From NCBI GenBank assembly GCA_014860575.1, contig JACZJK010000032.1, positions 1 through 64,000 of the forward strand: a DNA stretch of 64,000 nucleotides. The letters are read 5' to 3'. Positions within the stretch are counted from its first letter, which is position 1. Every line of letters starts with the position of its first letter. The notes under the pieces were generated by a model. It was not told the origin of the DNA. It did not search any database and was given only the letters and a program-made list of their open reading frames with translations. Both the position numbers and the translations under genes were made by a program. Below, one piece after another: positions 54,189-63,425 of this stretch. The DNA is from Bacteroidales bacterium (lineage in GTDB: Bacteria; Bacteroidota; Bacteroidia; Bacteroidales; JAAYJT01).

Positions 54189-54632
54189 ACCTTTCACTAA
54201 TAATTTGTCAATACATAAATCATAGAGTGTCGTCATCTAAATTAATGACACTAAAAATCCACTGCATGCAATCAGAATTGCACACAAATATAGGCATAAA
54301 AGAGGCGAAATTAACCCTGTTGATGAAATATTCATTCAACATACTTCAATATGCAACGATCTTGATTCATCAAGCAATTAGGGATTAAGGCAGGAAAGCT
54401 AATTTTTGGCTATATTATTATAAGATGGAGATTATGGTTTAGTGCTGCTATTGTGGTTTTAGGGGTGTGATGGATTTGGTGTCCGGTAACATCAATAGCT
54501 CGCTAAAATACAGTAATTAATCTCTGAAATAACACTCAATGTATAAAAGTGCGGATTAATTTATTATTCGTATGCTTTTTGCCAGTATTCGTCAATTTTT
54601 TGGTATGACTTAACAATGAAAATGACCTGCTT
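54189..54632. other. Gene-free AT-rich stretch
   Basis: About 440 bases with no reading frame of note on either strand; AT-rich in contrast to the gene before it. Nothing else recognised. Confidence 0.3.
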
Positions 54633-55007
54633 TTAGCCAGTTTTGTGCACCCTTTTATGATGATTTCTACTATAAATATCTACCAGATTTTCAAAAAACC
54701 TTCCGAACCATTCAATGCAATCCTGGGTATCAGGATAGGAAAAATAATGGAAGCCACCTCTTTGAGGAAAATATTGAATGAATATGTGTGTCGGTACACT
54801 ATCCATATCAACCAGTTTAGATGATACTGACATTCCTATCTTTACCAGGTAATGTTGCGGATATTCGGAACTTATCTGGTATTTCATCATCATTCTCTCA
54901 ATGAAATCCTGGTGTCCGCTACTAATCCTGTAACCTGGCAATTCATCTTCCAGTGGTTGTCGTGTAACTGCGTAAACTTTGATTTTGGGTAAGCTGTCAA
55001 CGTTCAT
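54633..55007 (-). CDS. Hypothetical accessory protein
   Basis: 124 residues, soluble (MNVDSLPKIKVYAVTRQPLE start). Mixed alpha/beta text, Met-rich MMMKYQISSEYPQHYLVKIG and an aromatic GGFHYFSYPDTQDCIEWFG segment. No family recognised. Gene-sized frame with no competing frame in the region. Confidence 0.55.
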   Translation of the reverse strand: MNVDSLPKIKVYAVTRQPLEDELPGYRISSGHQDFIERMMMKYQISSEYPQHYLVKIGMSVSSKLVDMDSVPTHIFIQYFPQRGGFHYFSYPDTQDCIEWFGRFFENLVDIYSRNHHKRVHKTG

Positions 55008-55177
55008 GCAACGAATTTAATGCGAAAATTTTAAATCTGGCAATTCTGAGTGTATATTTGTAATGCGCTGCCGTATGATGGGTATGGCAGTATTAAACAT
55101 GGTCAACCACTTAATACTCCTGCCATGTTGTATAAGTTGGCCAGGTTTTTATTTGGTGACATTGAAAATACAAAAGT

Positions 55178-55417
55178 TCAAATATTGAGCTTAATCTGAT
55201 TAAGGTAGGTTTCAAGGAGATTTAAACTTCGAAATGGCCTTAACTTCACAATTTTGTTACTGTTTTGATTATACCAGGCTTCCACATAGAAATCAGATAA
55301 CATGTACAGGTTGATGGCCAGATCATCTTCAAAACGGTTCATTACATAGATGCCTTGTTCCCATAGTAGCTGGGATTTCGCATCATTTGATAAGGCTATG
55401 TACTGGTAAAGATTCAT
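55178..55417 (-). CDS. Small hypothetical protein, Bacteroidota element type
   Basis: 79 residues (MNLYQYIALSNDAKSQLLWE). The pattern xYxxLxxxxqxxLLWexGiyv ... LYxLxdFYVEVWYN-like ... IVxLRPF is seen in small proteins common on Bacteroidota elements. No known function. It starts 4 bases after the next upstream frame ends. Confidence 0.6.
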   Translation of the reverse strand: MNLYQYIALSNDAKSQLLWEQGIYVMNRFEDDLAINLYMLSDFYVEAWYNQNSNKIVKLRPFRSLNLLETYLNQIKLNI

Positions 55418-55421
55418 ATTA

Positions 55422-55634
55422 TTACCATGCAGCTAATAGTGCCAATGAACAGAGTAGAGCAAGAATAAGCAGTCCAATCAATATCTCCGACCAGGAATAA
55501 AGTCCTTTGTGGTTTGGAGTAAAAAGGCACAGAAAATCTGAAAGATACAGACGAAGAATTCGCTGCGAGTAATTTAAGTGTGAGGCTAAACTTTTATTGG
55601 AATTAAACATATATTTGCTGTTGATCATAGCCAA
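55422..55634 (-). CDS. Possible small membrane protein
   Basis: 70 residues (or 68 from Met3) with a C-terminal hydrophobic helix (SEILIGLLILALLCSLALLAAW). The start abuts the end of the transposase relic and the stop lies 4 bases before the next gene. It could be a short remnant; moderate to low support. Confidence 0.4.
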   Translation of the reverse strand: MAMINSKYMFNSNKSLASHLNYSQRILRLYLSDFLCLFTPNHKGLYSWSEILIGLLILALLCSLALLAAW

Positions 55635-56361
55635 TTAGATCATTGTTTCGGTTGTTTCAGTGTGAAATTCATAGTCCTTGCTCAATCTACAGTAGCTTTC
55701 AAACCAAGAAAAGGTTCGTTCGACTACCCATCTTTTGGGTAAGACTTTAAATTCCTTTTCTTTGTCGCTCCTCATAACTATCTCTATTATCCTGCCGTAT
55801 AATATTTTCACATTGTCAACAAGTTCGCCTCTGTATCCTCCATCGGCAAAAATTTTGGAGAGCCGATCAAAACGACCTCTTAATCGGCTAATGACCTCTT
55901 GCGCAGCTTTACTGTCATGAAAGTTAGCTGCATGTACAAACTACCACTAATAGCAAACCAAGTGTGTCTGTAACAATATGTTGTTTTCTCCCTTTTATGT
56001 TGTTACCACCATCAATGCCTCTACATTAACCTACTGATCTTGAGATTTTTACTGAACGACTATTGATGCATGCAGCACTGGGACTTTCCTGATGATCTGA
56101 TTTTGTGCGGACAAGATTCCTCAGAGCCTCATGTATTTCCTCAATCAAACCATTGTTTTTCCATTGCCTGTAATAGTAATAGACAGTATTCCAGGGAGGA
56201 AAGTGCAAAGGCAACATCCTCCATTGCCAGCCTGTTTTTAGTAAATAGAAAATCGCATCAAAAATTTCTTTAAGCGCGTGTCTGCGTTTTCGGGTGACAT
56301 TTAAAAAAATTGTTATAATTTTCCATTGATTTTCAGTCAGGTTGGTTGAGTAATTTTTCAT
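55635..56361 (-). pseudogene. IS5-family transposase, degenerate (nonsense, frameshift, Asp-to-Asn)
   Basis: Frame from the ATG at 56361: MKNYSTNLTENQWKIITIFL, the DUF4096 domain (WQWRMLPLHFPPWNTVYYYY) of IS5-family enzymes. A TAA at about 56026 interrupts the frame ([19 protein letters not shown]); a one-base indel follows near LLLVVV. The frame then resumes ([43 protein letters not shown]) and ends at 55635. The first catalytic Asp is Asn (CINSRSVK instead of CIDSxSVK); the second Asp and the Glu are kept. It is inactive. The terminal inverted repeats were not located. Confidence 0.85.
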
Positions 56362-56575
56362 GTCTGTATGAATTAGTGTGGTTAATAATCATAAAGATAC
56401 AATTATATATTCAGTCAACCTGCTGATTATCAATTTGTTATTAACATTTCATTGTTCATAAAGTAACCCAAAATTGAAAACCAAAACAGTTTCTAAAAGA
56501 TCCTTAAGATAGTCAGTGAGGGAAGCAGATTTTCTGATCACGCATGAATGTGGTATTAAGTCAACTAAATTTTAT

Positions 56576-56583
56576 TAATTTTG
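56576..56583 (+). promoter_or_regulatory. Bacteroidota -7 promoter box (TAATTTTG) for the isomerase/NTase operon
   Basis: TAATTTTG matches TAnnTTTG, 47 bases before the ATG at 56631. No clear -33. The 269-base gap from the IS relic contains no other feature. Confidence 0.4.
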
Positions 56584-56630
56584 AACTTGGTTAGCATCGA
56601 TTACTATAACTTATTTAAAAAAGTGATTAT

Positions 56631-58550
56631 ATGAGTATTGTATTAAGTGTAAGTTCATTTCATAAACAATTTGTAACCAAAAAAATTGATCTGGCTAAGT
56701 TTTTTATTATTTCCAACAAACTTGGTTTCAGATCTGTTGAGATATGTGACAGAAGTATTGAAAAAACCGACCGAATTTATTTGGAATCAATCAGAAACTT
56801 ATTGAAAAAAAACTCTCTTTCCCTGTGTGCTCTAGATATACGAAATGATTTTACATATGGGGAAAAGGAAAAACTTCTACAACAAATTAATCATGTAAAA
56901 AAATGGATTGAAATTGCATCATTCTTTCAGACTCCTATCGTCAGAATCTGGGGTGGGCAAGCAAGCACTACGGATACTGCTTTACAAAGAGTCTGTGATG
57001 CCATATCCTCACTAATACCCCATGCACAAAAGCATCATATTAAATTGGCCCTTGAGAATCACGGAGGAATTTGTGCAAATTTTGAAAACGTATTAAAAAT
57101 TATTCACAGAATCAGTTCTGAAACACTGGGGATATGTTGTGATTTTCAGTACTTCTCAGAGGAAGATCTTTATATTGGAATCGAAAGATTCGCACCACAT
57201 ATTATCCATGTTCATGCAAAGAGTTTTAGTTTTGATGATCATGGTGAAGAAACAAGAATCAGTTATAGGACCATAGGTGAAATATTGCATAAGCACGAGT
57301 ATTCAGGAAATTATTCGATTGAATTCGAGGGAAAGGGGAATGCAAGAGAAGGTATTATTAATACTAATCGTCTAATTGAAAACTACTTTCTTAATACTCC
57401 TTTGCGAAAAACTGAGGCAATGGCTTTTTTGCCAAGAATGAGGAAGCTCAACATTGAACTAAATAAATGCAATAATCAATATCTGAAGGTAATAAAAACA
57501 AAGAACATATGGACGGATGCCAGAAAACACATTTTGGAATTTGCTGAAAATCTTGCTTCAAAGCCTGAAGTTGAAGGGGTAGTTGTATTGGGTGGACTGG
57601 CTGACACAACCTTCAGAAGGCATATTGATGACTGTTCTGATCTGGATATAGCTGTGTTTATTAATGTACCGGAGGCTCTTGGATATAGCAACTCAAAAGA
57701 GTTCGTCAGGGATAAGCAGGAATTTCTTCCTGAATGGTTACCAGAGTTTCAGTTTTATATACCGGTTAATAAGATGATGATGGAGGTGAATTGCCATCAG
57801 TTGATCTATCAGATAGAAATATCGCCTGATTTGCAATGGGATGAAAGTAAAATAGAAGCGTATAAATTTACAGGAGAAGTTCTATTTGATAGACATGGGC
57901 TTATTAAAGACCTTATATTCAACAAGACTGCTTTTATTGCAGAAAAATCTAATAGAAAACTGATTATTTTAGCTGGCCAACTTCCTTGGTATAGTTGGAT
58001 AAATCCAGAAAAGCAATTAAAAAGGGGATATCCTGAAGCATGTCATTACCTGCTTAATAAGGCATTGGATCTGATTTTGGAAATGGTTTACAACATTAAT
58101 GATCGTGAAAAACCCCATCATAAATGGCTAATTCAAACTTCTGAAACCTTGAATTGGCTACCTCAAAATTTTTTGGAAATAATAAATGAAGCCATCATTA
58201 TCCGAAATTATACGAAAAAAGAAATATTCAGAAGAATAAAGATTGTTAAAGCACTGGGTCAGGCTGTAATTAATTATGGAATTGATAACAATATGATCCC
58301 GAAAGATAGTTTTAAATTTACATCTTTATATCTGGATCATGAGAGGCAACTTTTACCGATAACTTATGCTGACCACTTAGTAAATAAAATAATGGAGGAT
58401 AATGTGATGTCTGAAGAAGAAGAGCAGGCTTTTCGCGGATTAATCAATTTCTCCTTACTAGCGAATGGTGATTTAAAGGCTGTTAATATTCGAAAAAATG
58501 CCGGATACTTTGGTGTAAATAATAAAATTCTGAAAACCTTTATAAGATAA
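56631..58550 (+). CDS. Fusion of TIM-barrel sugar isomerase/epimerase and nucleotidyltransferase-like domain
   Basis: 639 residues. The N-terminal domain (about 1-255) is a xylose-isomerase-like TIM barrel: VRIWGGQAST (about 103), LALENHGG (about 140), CCDFQYFSEEDLY, HIIHVHAKSF (about 196) and EFEGKGN near the end, consistent with metal-binding Glu/His/Asp residues. The second part (about 300-600) holds an NTase-like motif, VVVLGGLADTTF ... CSDLDIAVF (about 315-342), with the DxD carboxylates but Gly for the usual Ser. A helical C-terminal domain follows. I know no named protein with this architecture. It leads an operon of five more genes, with 3-base spacing to the DAHP synthase. Substrates unknown. 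Confidence 0.82.
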   Translation: MSIVLSVSSFHKQFVTKKIDLAKFFIISNKLGFRSVEICDRSIEKTDRIYLESIRNLLKKNSLSLCALDIRNDFTYGEKEKLLQQINHVKKWIEIASFFQTPIVRIWGGQASTTDTALQRVCDAISSLIPHAQKHHIKLALENHGGICANFENVLKIIHRISSETLGICCDFQYFSEEDLYIGIERFAPHIIHVHAKSFSFDDHGEETRISYRTIGEILHKHEYSGNYSIEFEGKGNAREGIINTNRLIENYFLNTPLRKTEAMAFLPRMRKLNIELNKCNNQYLKVIKTKNIWTDARKHILEFAENLASKPEVEGVVVLGGLADTTFRRHIDDCSDLDIAVFINVPEALGYSNSKEFVRDKQEFLPEWLPEFQFYIPVNKMMMEVNCHQLIYQIEISPDLQWDESKIEAYKFTGEVLFDRHGLIKDLIFNKTAFIAEKSNRKLIILAGQLPWYSWINPEKQLKRGYPEACHYLLNKALDLILEMVYNINDREKPHHKWLIQTSETLNWLPQNFLEIINEAIIIRNYTKKEIFRRIKIVKALGQAVINYGIDNNMIPKDSFKFTSLYLDHERQLLPITYADHLVNKIMEDNVMSEEEEQAFRGLINFSLLANGDLKAVNIRKNAGYFGVNNKILKTFIR

Positions 58551-58553
58551 ATT

Positions 58554-59567
58554 ATGGTTATTGAGCTTTTTTTAAATACTGATGGAAATACAGTGAATGA
58601 ATTTTGCAATTCATTGCAAAACCCTAACCGGATTGTTAAGGAACTAATTATTGATAAAAGGAAATTTCTAATAATTTCCGGTGATAAAGAGAACATAGAT
58701 GTGGAAAAAATTAAAAGTTTACCTTTTATTTCTTTTGTCAGCGATAAGGAAATATCTGCTTACTTTTGCTCTAGGTCCTTTAAAGAAGAACCATCAATTG
58801 TAAATGTTAACGGTGTAAATATAGGGCACGGATCATTCAGGGTTATTGCTGGTCCTTGTGCGGTAGAAAACAAGGAGGATTTGTTTGAAACGGCAAAAGT
58901 TCTCAAAGAACTAGGTGCTGATATTTTTAGAGCGGGAGCCTATAAGCCTAGAACGACTCCTTATAATTTCCAAGGTATGGGAGAAGAAGGCCTAAAACTG
59001 CTTGCTGAAGTCCGAAAGAGATATGATATTCCCGTTGTTTCGGAAATTTTGGATCCATTTGACATTCCAATGGCAGAGAAATATCTGGACATGATTCAAG
59101 TCGGCACGCGAAATATGACCAATCAGGCCCTGTTAAAGCATCTTGGAAAATGCTCCAAACCAATCTTGTTGAAAAGAGGGTATGCGTCTACTATTGAAGA
59201 TTTGATTAAAGCTGCAGAATTCATTGCAGTTAACGGTAATCCGAATGTTATTCTTTGTGAGCGCGGAATCCAGACTTTTGAAAAACAAACTAGAAACACC
59301 CTTGATATCAGCGCAATCCCGATCCTTCATTCATTATCTCACTTACCTGTCGTAGTAGATCCTTCGCATGCTGCCGGGCGAAAAGATATAATCCCAACAC
59401 TGGTCAAATGTGCTATCGTGGCTGGAGCTGATGCCATAATGGTGGAAGCTTACAATAAACCAGATACGATGATCAGACCAGGAGACAAAAACCAAACGTT
59501 GACGATTGATGAATTCAAGAAGTTAATGGAAACTATAAAAAAAATCTTACCTTTTAAAAACAAGTAA
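58554..59567 (+). CDS. 3-deoxy-7-phosphoheptulonate (DAHP) synthase, type I-beta
   Basis: 337 residues: a short N-terminal ferredoxin-like regulatory domain (about 1-80) and the catalytic barrel. Metal ligands are present: Cys in VIAGPCAVEN (about 103), His in VVDPSHAAGR (about 268), Glu in AIMVEAYNKPD and Asp in the same motif. KPRTTPYNFQGMG and GTRNMTNQALLKHLG are typical. It joins PEP and erythrose 4-phosphate in the shikimate pathway; relatives serve pathway-specific chemistry. Here it is inside an operon with no other shikimate gene, so a pathway-specific role is possible. Confidence 0.93.
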   Translation: MVIELFLNTDGNTVNEFCNSLQNPNRIVKELIIDKRKFLIISGDKENIDVEKIKSLPFISFVSDKEISAYFCSRSFKEEPSIVNVNGVNIGHGSFRVIAGPCAVENKEDLFETAKVLKELGADIFRAGAYKPRTTPYNFQGMGEEGLKLLAEVRKRYDIPVVSEILDPFDIPMAEKYLDMIQVGTRNMTNQALLKHLGKCSKPILLKRGYASTIEDLIKAAEFIAVNGNPNVILCERGIQTFEKQTRNTLDISAIPILHSLSHLPVVVDPSHAAGRKDIIPTLVKCAIVAGADAIMVEAYNKPDTMIRPGDKNQTLTIDEFKKLMETIKKILPFKNK

Positions 59568-59573
59568 AAGACA

Positions 59574-60974
59574 ATGAATATTAAATTCTACAACACATTA
59601 ACAAAGACAAAAGAAGATTTTCAATCAATTGAGCCTGATTGGGTAAGGCTGTATACATGCGGACCTACAGTCTATAATTATGCGCACATAGGGAACCTTC
59701 GAACATACATTAATGAGGATTTGTTGCGAAGAACATTGGAGTATTTTGGTTATAAAGTGAAGCATGTTATGAATATTACAGATGTTGGGCATCTGGAATC
59801 TGATGCTGACACGGGTGAAGATAAAATGATGCTAGGAGCACAACGAGAGCACAAGACAGTATGGGAGGTAGCAAGATTTTATGAAGATGTTTTTTTTAAG
59901 GACTGTGCCGAACTCAACATTTCACCTCCCAATATAAAATGTAGAGCAACTGACCATATAAGTGATATTATCAACTTTATTCACAAATTAGATGAAAAGG
60001 GATATGTTTATGAGGTTGACGGGAATGTGTATTTTGATATTTCGAAATTTCCCAGATATGGACAGCTGATCAATTTTGATAAAATTAAACATCAGCGTAT
60101 CGCACGGGTCGAAACAGATTCAAGGAAAAAGAATAATGAGGATTTTGTATTATGGTTCTCTATTTCCAAATTCCAGAATCAGATAATGCAATGGGATTCT
60201 CCCTGGGGAAAAGGATTCCCGGGATGGCATATTGAATGCTCTGTAATGGCAATTAAATATCTTGGAGAGCAACTTGATATTCATTGCGGAGGAATTGATC
60301 ACATTCCGATACACCACACCAATGAAATTGCTCAGTCTGAAGGTTATCTTGGACATAAGTGGTGCAATACATGGATGCATGGTGAGTTTCTGGTCACAGA
60401 TAAAGAAAAGATGTCAAAATCCAAAGATAATTTTCTTGATCTGCGGGAACTGAAAAATAAACAGTACACCCCTCTGGAGTACCGATATTATTGTTTAAAT
60501 ACACATTATCGCAGGCAGTTAAATTTTGGATTCGATAATATGGATAGTACGTCAGCAGCTTTCAGAAGTTTACAAAACACAATACAAGACTGGAATGACA
60601 ATCCTTCCGATACTGACGTGGAATCCTCCCTGTATAATGCCTATTTGAAAGATTTCAAATCAGTCATAGCTGACGATTTAAATATTCCGCTTGCTGTCCA
60701 GTTACTCTGGAAATTAGTCGGGGATAAAAAAATATCAAAGAACGAAAAACTGCGTCTTACTCTACAATTTGATAAGGTTTTCGGACTTGGGCTAGAGTCT
60801 ATTGTTAATGTAGGCTTGCCGGATGAATTGCTGTCTCTAATAAAAGAAAGAGAATTATTGCGGAAAGCAAATCGCTGGGAAGAAGCTGATCAGGTCAGGG
60901 CTAAAATAGCAGATTTGGGATACGGAATAAAAGATACATCAGGAGATACAAAGTGGTTTAAGATTATCCGATAA
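59574..60974 (+). CDS. Cysteinyl-tRNA synthetase-like enzyme
   Basis: 466 residues, full-length. Class I motifs: HIGH equivalent YNYAHIGNLRTYI with zinc Cys in LYTCGPTVY, GWHIECSVMA (zinc Cys), HCGGIDHIPIHHTNE (zinc His and Glu) and KMSKSKDNF. The DALR/anticodon-binding region and the C-terminal ANRWEEADQVRAKIADLG motif are also present. All elements of CysRS are there, but the sequence diverges in the core (LWF for LWK, HHTNE for HHENE). It could be a housekeeping or second CysRS, or a tRNA-independent cysteine ligase like MshC. The operon context makes the latter worth testing. Confidence 0.88.
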   Translation: MNIKFYNTLTKTKEDFQSIEPDWVRLYTCGPTVYNYAHIGNLRTYINEDLLRRTLEYFGYKVKHVMNITDVGHLESDADTGEDKMMLGAQREHKTVWEVARFYEDVFFKDCAELNISPPNIKCRATDHISDIINFIHKLDEKGYVYEVDGNVYFDISKFPRYGQLINFDKIKHQRIARVETDSRKKNNEDFVLWFSISKFQNQIMQWDSPWGKGFPGWHIECSVMAIKYLGEQLDIHCGGIDHIPIHHTNEIAQSEGYLGHKWCNTWMHGEFLVTDKEKMSKSKDNFLDLRELKNKQYTPLEYRYYCLNTHYRRQLNFGFDNMDSTSAAFRSLQNTIQDWNDNPSDTDVESSLYNAYLKDFKSVIADDLNIPLAVQLLWKLVGDKKISKNEKLRLTLQFDKVFGLGLESIVNVGLPDELLSLIKERELLRKANRWEEADQVRAKIADLGYGIKDTSGDTKWFKIIR

Positions 60975-60991
60975 CCAGCCAGCTTACAAAA

Positions 60992-62287
60992 ATGCCACCT
61001 GAAGAAGACTATTATTATGACACGGAATCTAACTTATGGTTAAATAATAACCGGAATTTTTCCTCTTTTCTTCTCAATAATTATTTTAAAATTGATTATG
61101 AGTCTATCGATGATTTTGAGATAATCTATAGATTTCAGAATGAGGTGCATAATTTGCTTTATCGGTTCATTAACGGTCGGTTTCCAGAAAATTATTGGAC
61201 AGGGAAAGTCAGTATTAATTTGTCAGCGCTAAAAAAAATTGTACTTACCCTGCAGAAAAGAATTTCAGGCAATCCGCTTCTCTTCAAAGGCCAAATTGCT
61301 ACTGTTCCTGAAATGTATTTTTACCCAGTAAAAATTGTGGCGGGTATTCTTTCCGAAGCATATATATTACTTGAAAGTTTAATTCCTATTAATCAAACAA
61401 GCATCATAGTCAACGATGTTAAGTCATTGGAAAATTGGAGGTTGAACAGTATCCCGGAGGATCATAATTACCTCAAACCTGTCTTCAGACTATCTGAATT
61501 TATTAAGAATTTTCGGCATTTGATTAATTCCTTTTTCATTCATGGGAGCGTTGCCACTCATGAGTATATTAAGAATTATAGCGATCTGGATACCCTGGTC
61601 ATTATAAAATCAGAAACTGTAAAGAATTTCGAAGCAATTTTAGAACTTCGAGAATATATTATTAAAACCAATATTTGTCTATTTCAAATTGATTCCTTGA
61701 TGCATCACGGCATAATGTGCTTCTCCGAGATTGACACTAGATTCTACCCTGAAACTTATTTTCCACTCTTAATATTTGATTACAGTATTTGCATCTACTC
61801 AAACTCAGACAGTATGATATTTTATCCCCGTGACGTAAGGAAAGATACCTATGCTATGCTGGCACAATTTTATGAATACTTCAGCAATCAACATTTTAAA
61901 TATAATTATAATACAAATGCTTTCTATTCAAAAAATTACCTCCAGAATCTTTTAATATTGCCTTGTTTATATTATCAAGCAATGAACCAGAGGTACATAT
62001 ATAAAAAGGACAGTTTTGAGGAAGTGTCAAAAACATTTTCTTCTGAAGCTTGGCTTCCTATCAGCGAAGCATCCTGGATAAGGCTACTATACAAGAACAA
62101 ACCACTGCTTTCCTTTTTCTTTAATTTAATGTTGAATAAAGTTGTCAGTTATAAATTGTTGCTTTCCTTAGAGAAAAAGTTGAAAAAGGATCTTACTTGT
62201 TTTCAGAATTTCCAGGGGAATAATTTTAAAAAGTCCGGATTTGAGCTAGTTCAGAAGATGATTCTTAACCTTGTTGAGCATGTGTGA
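60992..62287 (+). CDS. Nucleotidyltransferase-like protein of unknown substrate
   Basis: 431 residues. The first 170 residues are helical. An NTase core then shows IHGSVATHEYI and NYSDLDTLVII (about 182-205), the GS...DxD signature of the pol-beta superfamily. The rest is helical, Tyr/Phe/Lys-rich, and without a match I recognise. It resembles neither CCA-adding enzymes nor known antibiotic NTases. It starts 17 bases after the CysRS-like gene and overlaps the next gene by 17. Confidence 0.7.
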   Translation: MPPEEDYYYDTESNLWLNNNRNFSSFLLNNYFKIDYESIDDFEIIYRFQNEVHNLLYRFINGRFPENYWTGKVSINLSALKKIVLTLQKRISGNPLLFKGQIATVPEMYFYPVKIVAGILSEAYILLESLIPINQTSIIVNDVKSLENWRLNSIPEDHNYLKPVFRLSEFIKNFRHLINSFFIHGSVATHEYIKNYSDLDTLVIIKSETVKNFEAILELREYIIKTNICLFQIDSLMHHGIMCFSEIDTRFYPETYFPLLIFDYSICIYSNSDSMIFYPRDVRKDTYAMLAQFYEYFSNQHFKYNYNTNAFYSKNYLQNLLILPCLYYQAMNQRYIYKKDSFEEVSKTFSSEAWLPISEASWIRLLYKNKPLLSFFFNLMLNKVVSYKLLLSLEKKLKKDLTCFQNFQGNNFKKSGFELVQKMILNLVEHV

Positions 62288-63380
62288 AAAAAAGTTTATA
62301 AGCGGCTCAGGTCAGTCAGTACGCGACTCGATACTGAAATTATCAGTGAATGACTATAAGGAAGTACTTGACTTCTATATTGAGAAAATATCGAAAAAAA
62401 CTTCTATTAGATCCATTTATCAGGCGGGCAGGTGCAATACATCGGGATTCTCCGATATTGATCTGATTATTGTTACAGGCGAAGACTTTTCGATATCACA
62501 TCATCGCAGAATAATGGATGCATCTGATGCACGGGTAAAATACTTGTTTGTACACAATCCGGTGTTCTGCACCGAATTATTATTCAAAAAACTTCAATAT
62601 TGGTATACCGTTTCCGAAATTAAGCATCTTTATGGTGAATCACTTGAAATTGATTATTTATCGGAAACAAATCCGAATCATATTTTAAAGATTAATAACT
62701 GGTTTATAACCAAAATACCTCGTTGTTTCTGGAGGTCAAAGCTTGCTGACGTTGGGGATGTCAGAACGATGCTTAATCACATGTATTCATTCAGGCATAC
62801 TGTTAACCTGATTAAACCTTTTCTGGGGATGTCCTATGACAAATGGGATGATATGATTGATGTTGTTAGTAAAATGAGAAATGACTGGTTTGAATTAGGT
62901 CCAACAAAATATTCATGCTTGATACAGTGTTTGTCAGAAGTGATAGCCTTATCCTATGAAATGATGGAAAAATGGGCTGAATTTATTCAATCGTATTTTA
63001 ATATTCAGTATATGAAAGAGAAATATGGAGAGATAATATATGGCGGATATAACACAAATATAGTATTTTCATCCGATTGGGCTATCCCTGAGGCCGTCCG
63101 ATATACCCCAGAAGAATACCGAAAGTTCAGTTCCTTGGTGATAAATCTTCCATCCGTTATGGCTTTCCCCCTTATGAATTATTCAAAGAAGGAACCGAGC
63201 CTTATCGGTAAATACATCAAAAAAAAATTGTTTGTAAATCGAATTGAATTCATTGCAAGTCATGACAATGACATGTTTTTTAACCACTTGGAAATACTTG
63301 ACGATTATCTTAACTACCAGGGTCAGATAGGAAATCCGTACGCAGAAATAATATATACACTTGGAGCAAAAGCAACCTGA
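62271..63380 (+). CDS. Second nucleotidyltransferase-like protein
   Basis: 369 residues (start 62271, or Met4 at 62280 with 8-base overlap). An NTase-like core is visible near the N-terminus: YQAGRCNTSGFSDIDLIIV (about 49-67), the DxD pair kept but Arg for the usual Ser after Gly. The rest is helical and rich in aromatic residues (LNHMYSFRHTVNLIKPFLG). Overlap with the previous gene indicates translational coupling. It may work on the same substrate as its neighbours. Confidence 0.68.
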   Translation: MLSMCEKKFISGSGQSVRDSILKLSVNDYKEVLDFYIEKISKKTSIRSIYQAGRCNTSGFSDIDLIIVTGEDFSISHHRRIMDASDARVKYLFVHNPVFCTELLFKKLQYWYTVSEIKHLYGESLEIDYLSETNPNHILKINNWFITKIPRCFWRSKLADVGDVRTMLNHMYSFRHTVNLIKPFLGMSYDKWDDMIDVVSKMRNDWFELGPTKYSCLIQCLSEVIALSYEMMEKWAEFIQSYFNIQYMKEKYGEIIYGGYNTNIVFSSDWAIPEAVRYTPEEYRKFSSLVINLPSVMAFPLMNYSKKEPSLIGKYIKKKLFVNRIEFIASHDNDMFFNHLEILDDYLNYQGQIGNPYAEIIYTLGAKAT

Positions 63381-63425
63381 TCAAGATGTTCTTTTACCGT
63401 TTAATATAAATGTTAATCACCAACG

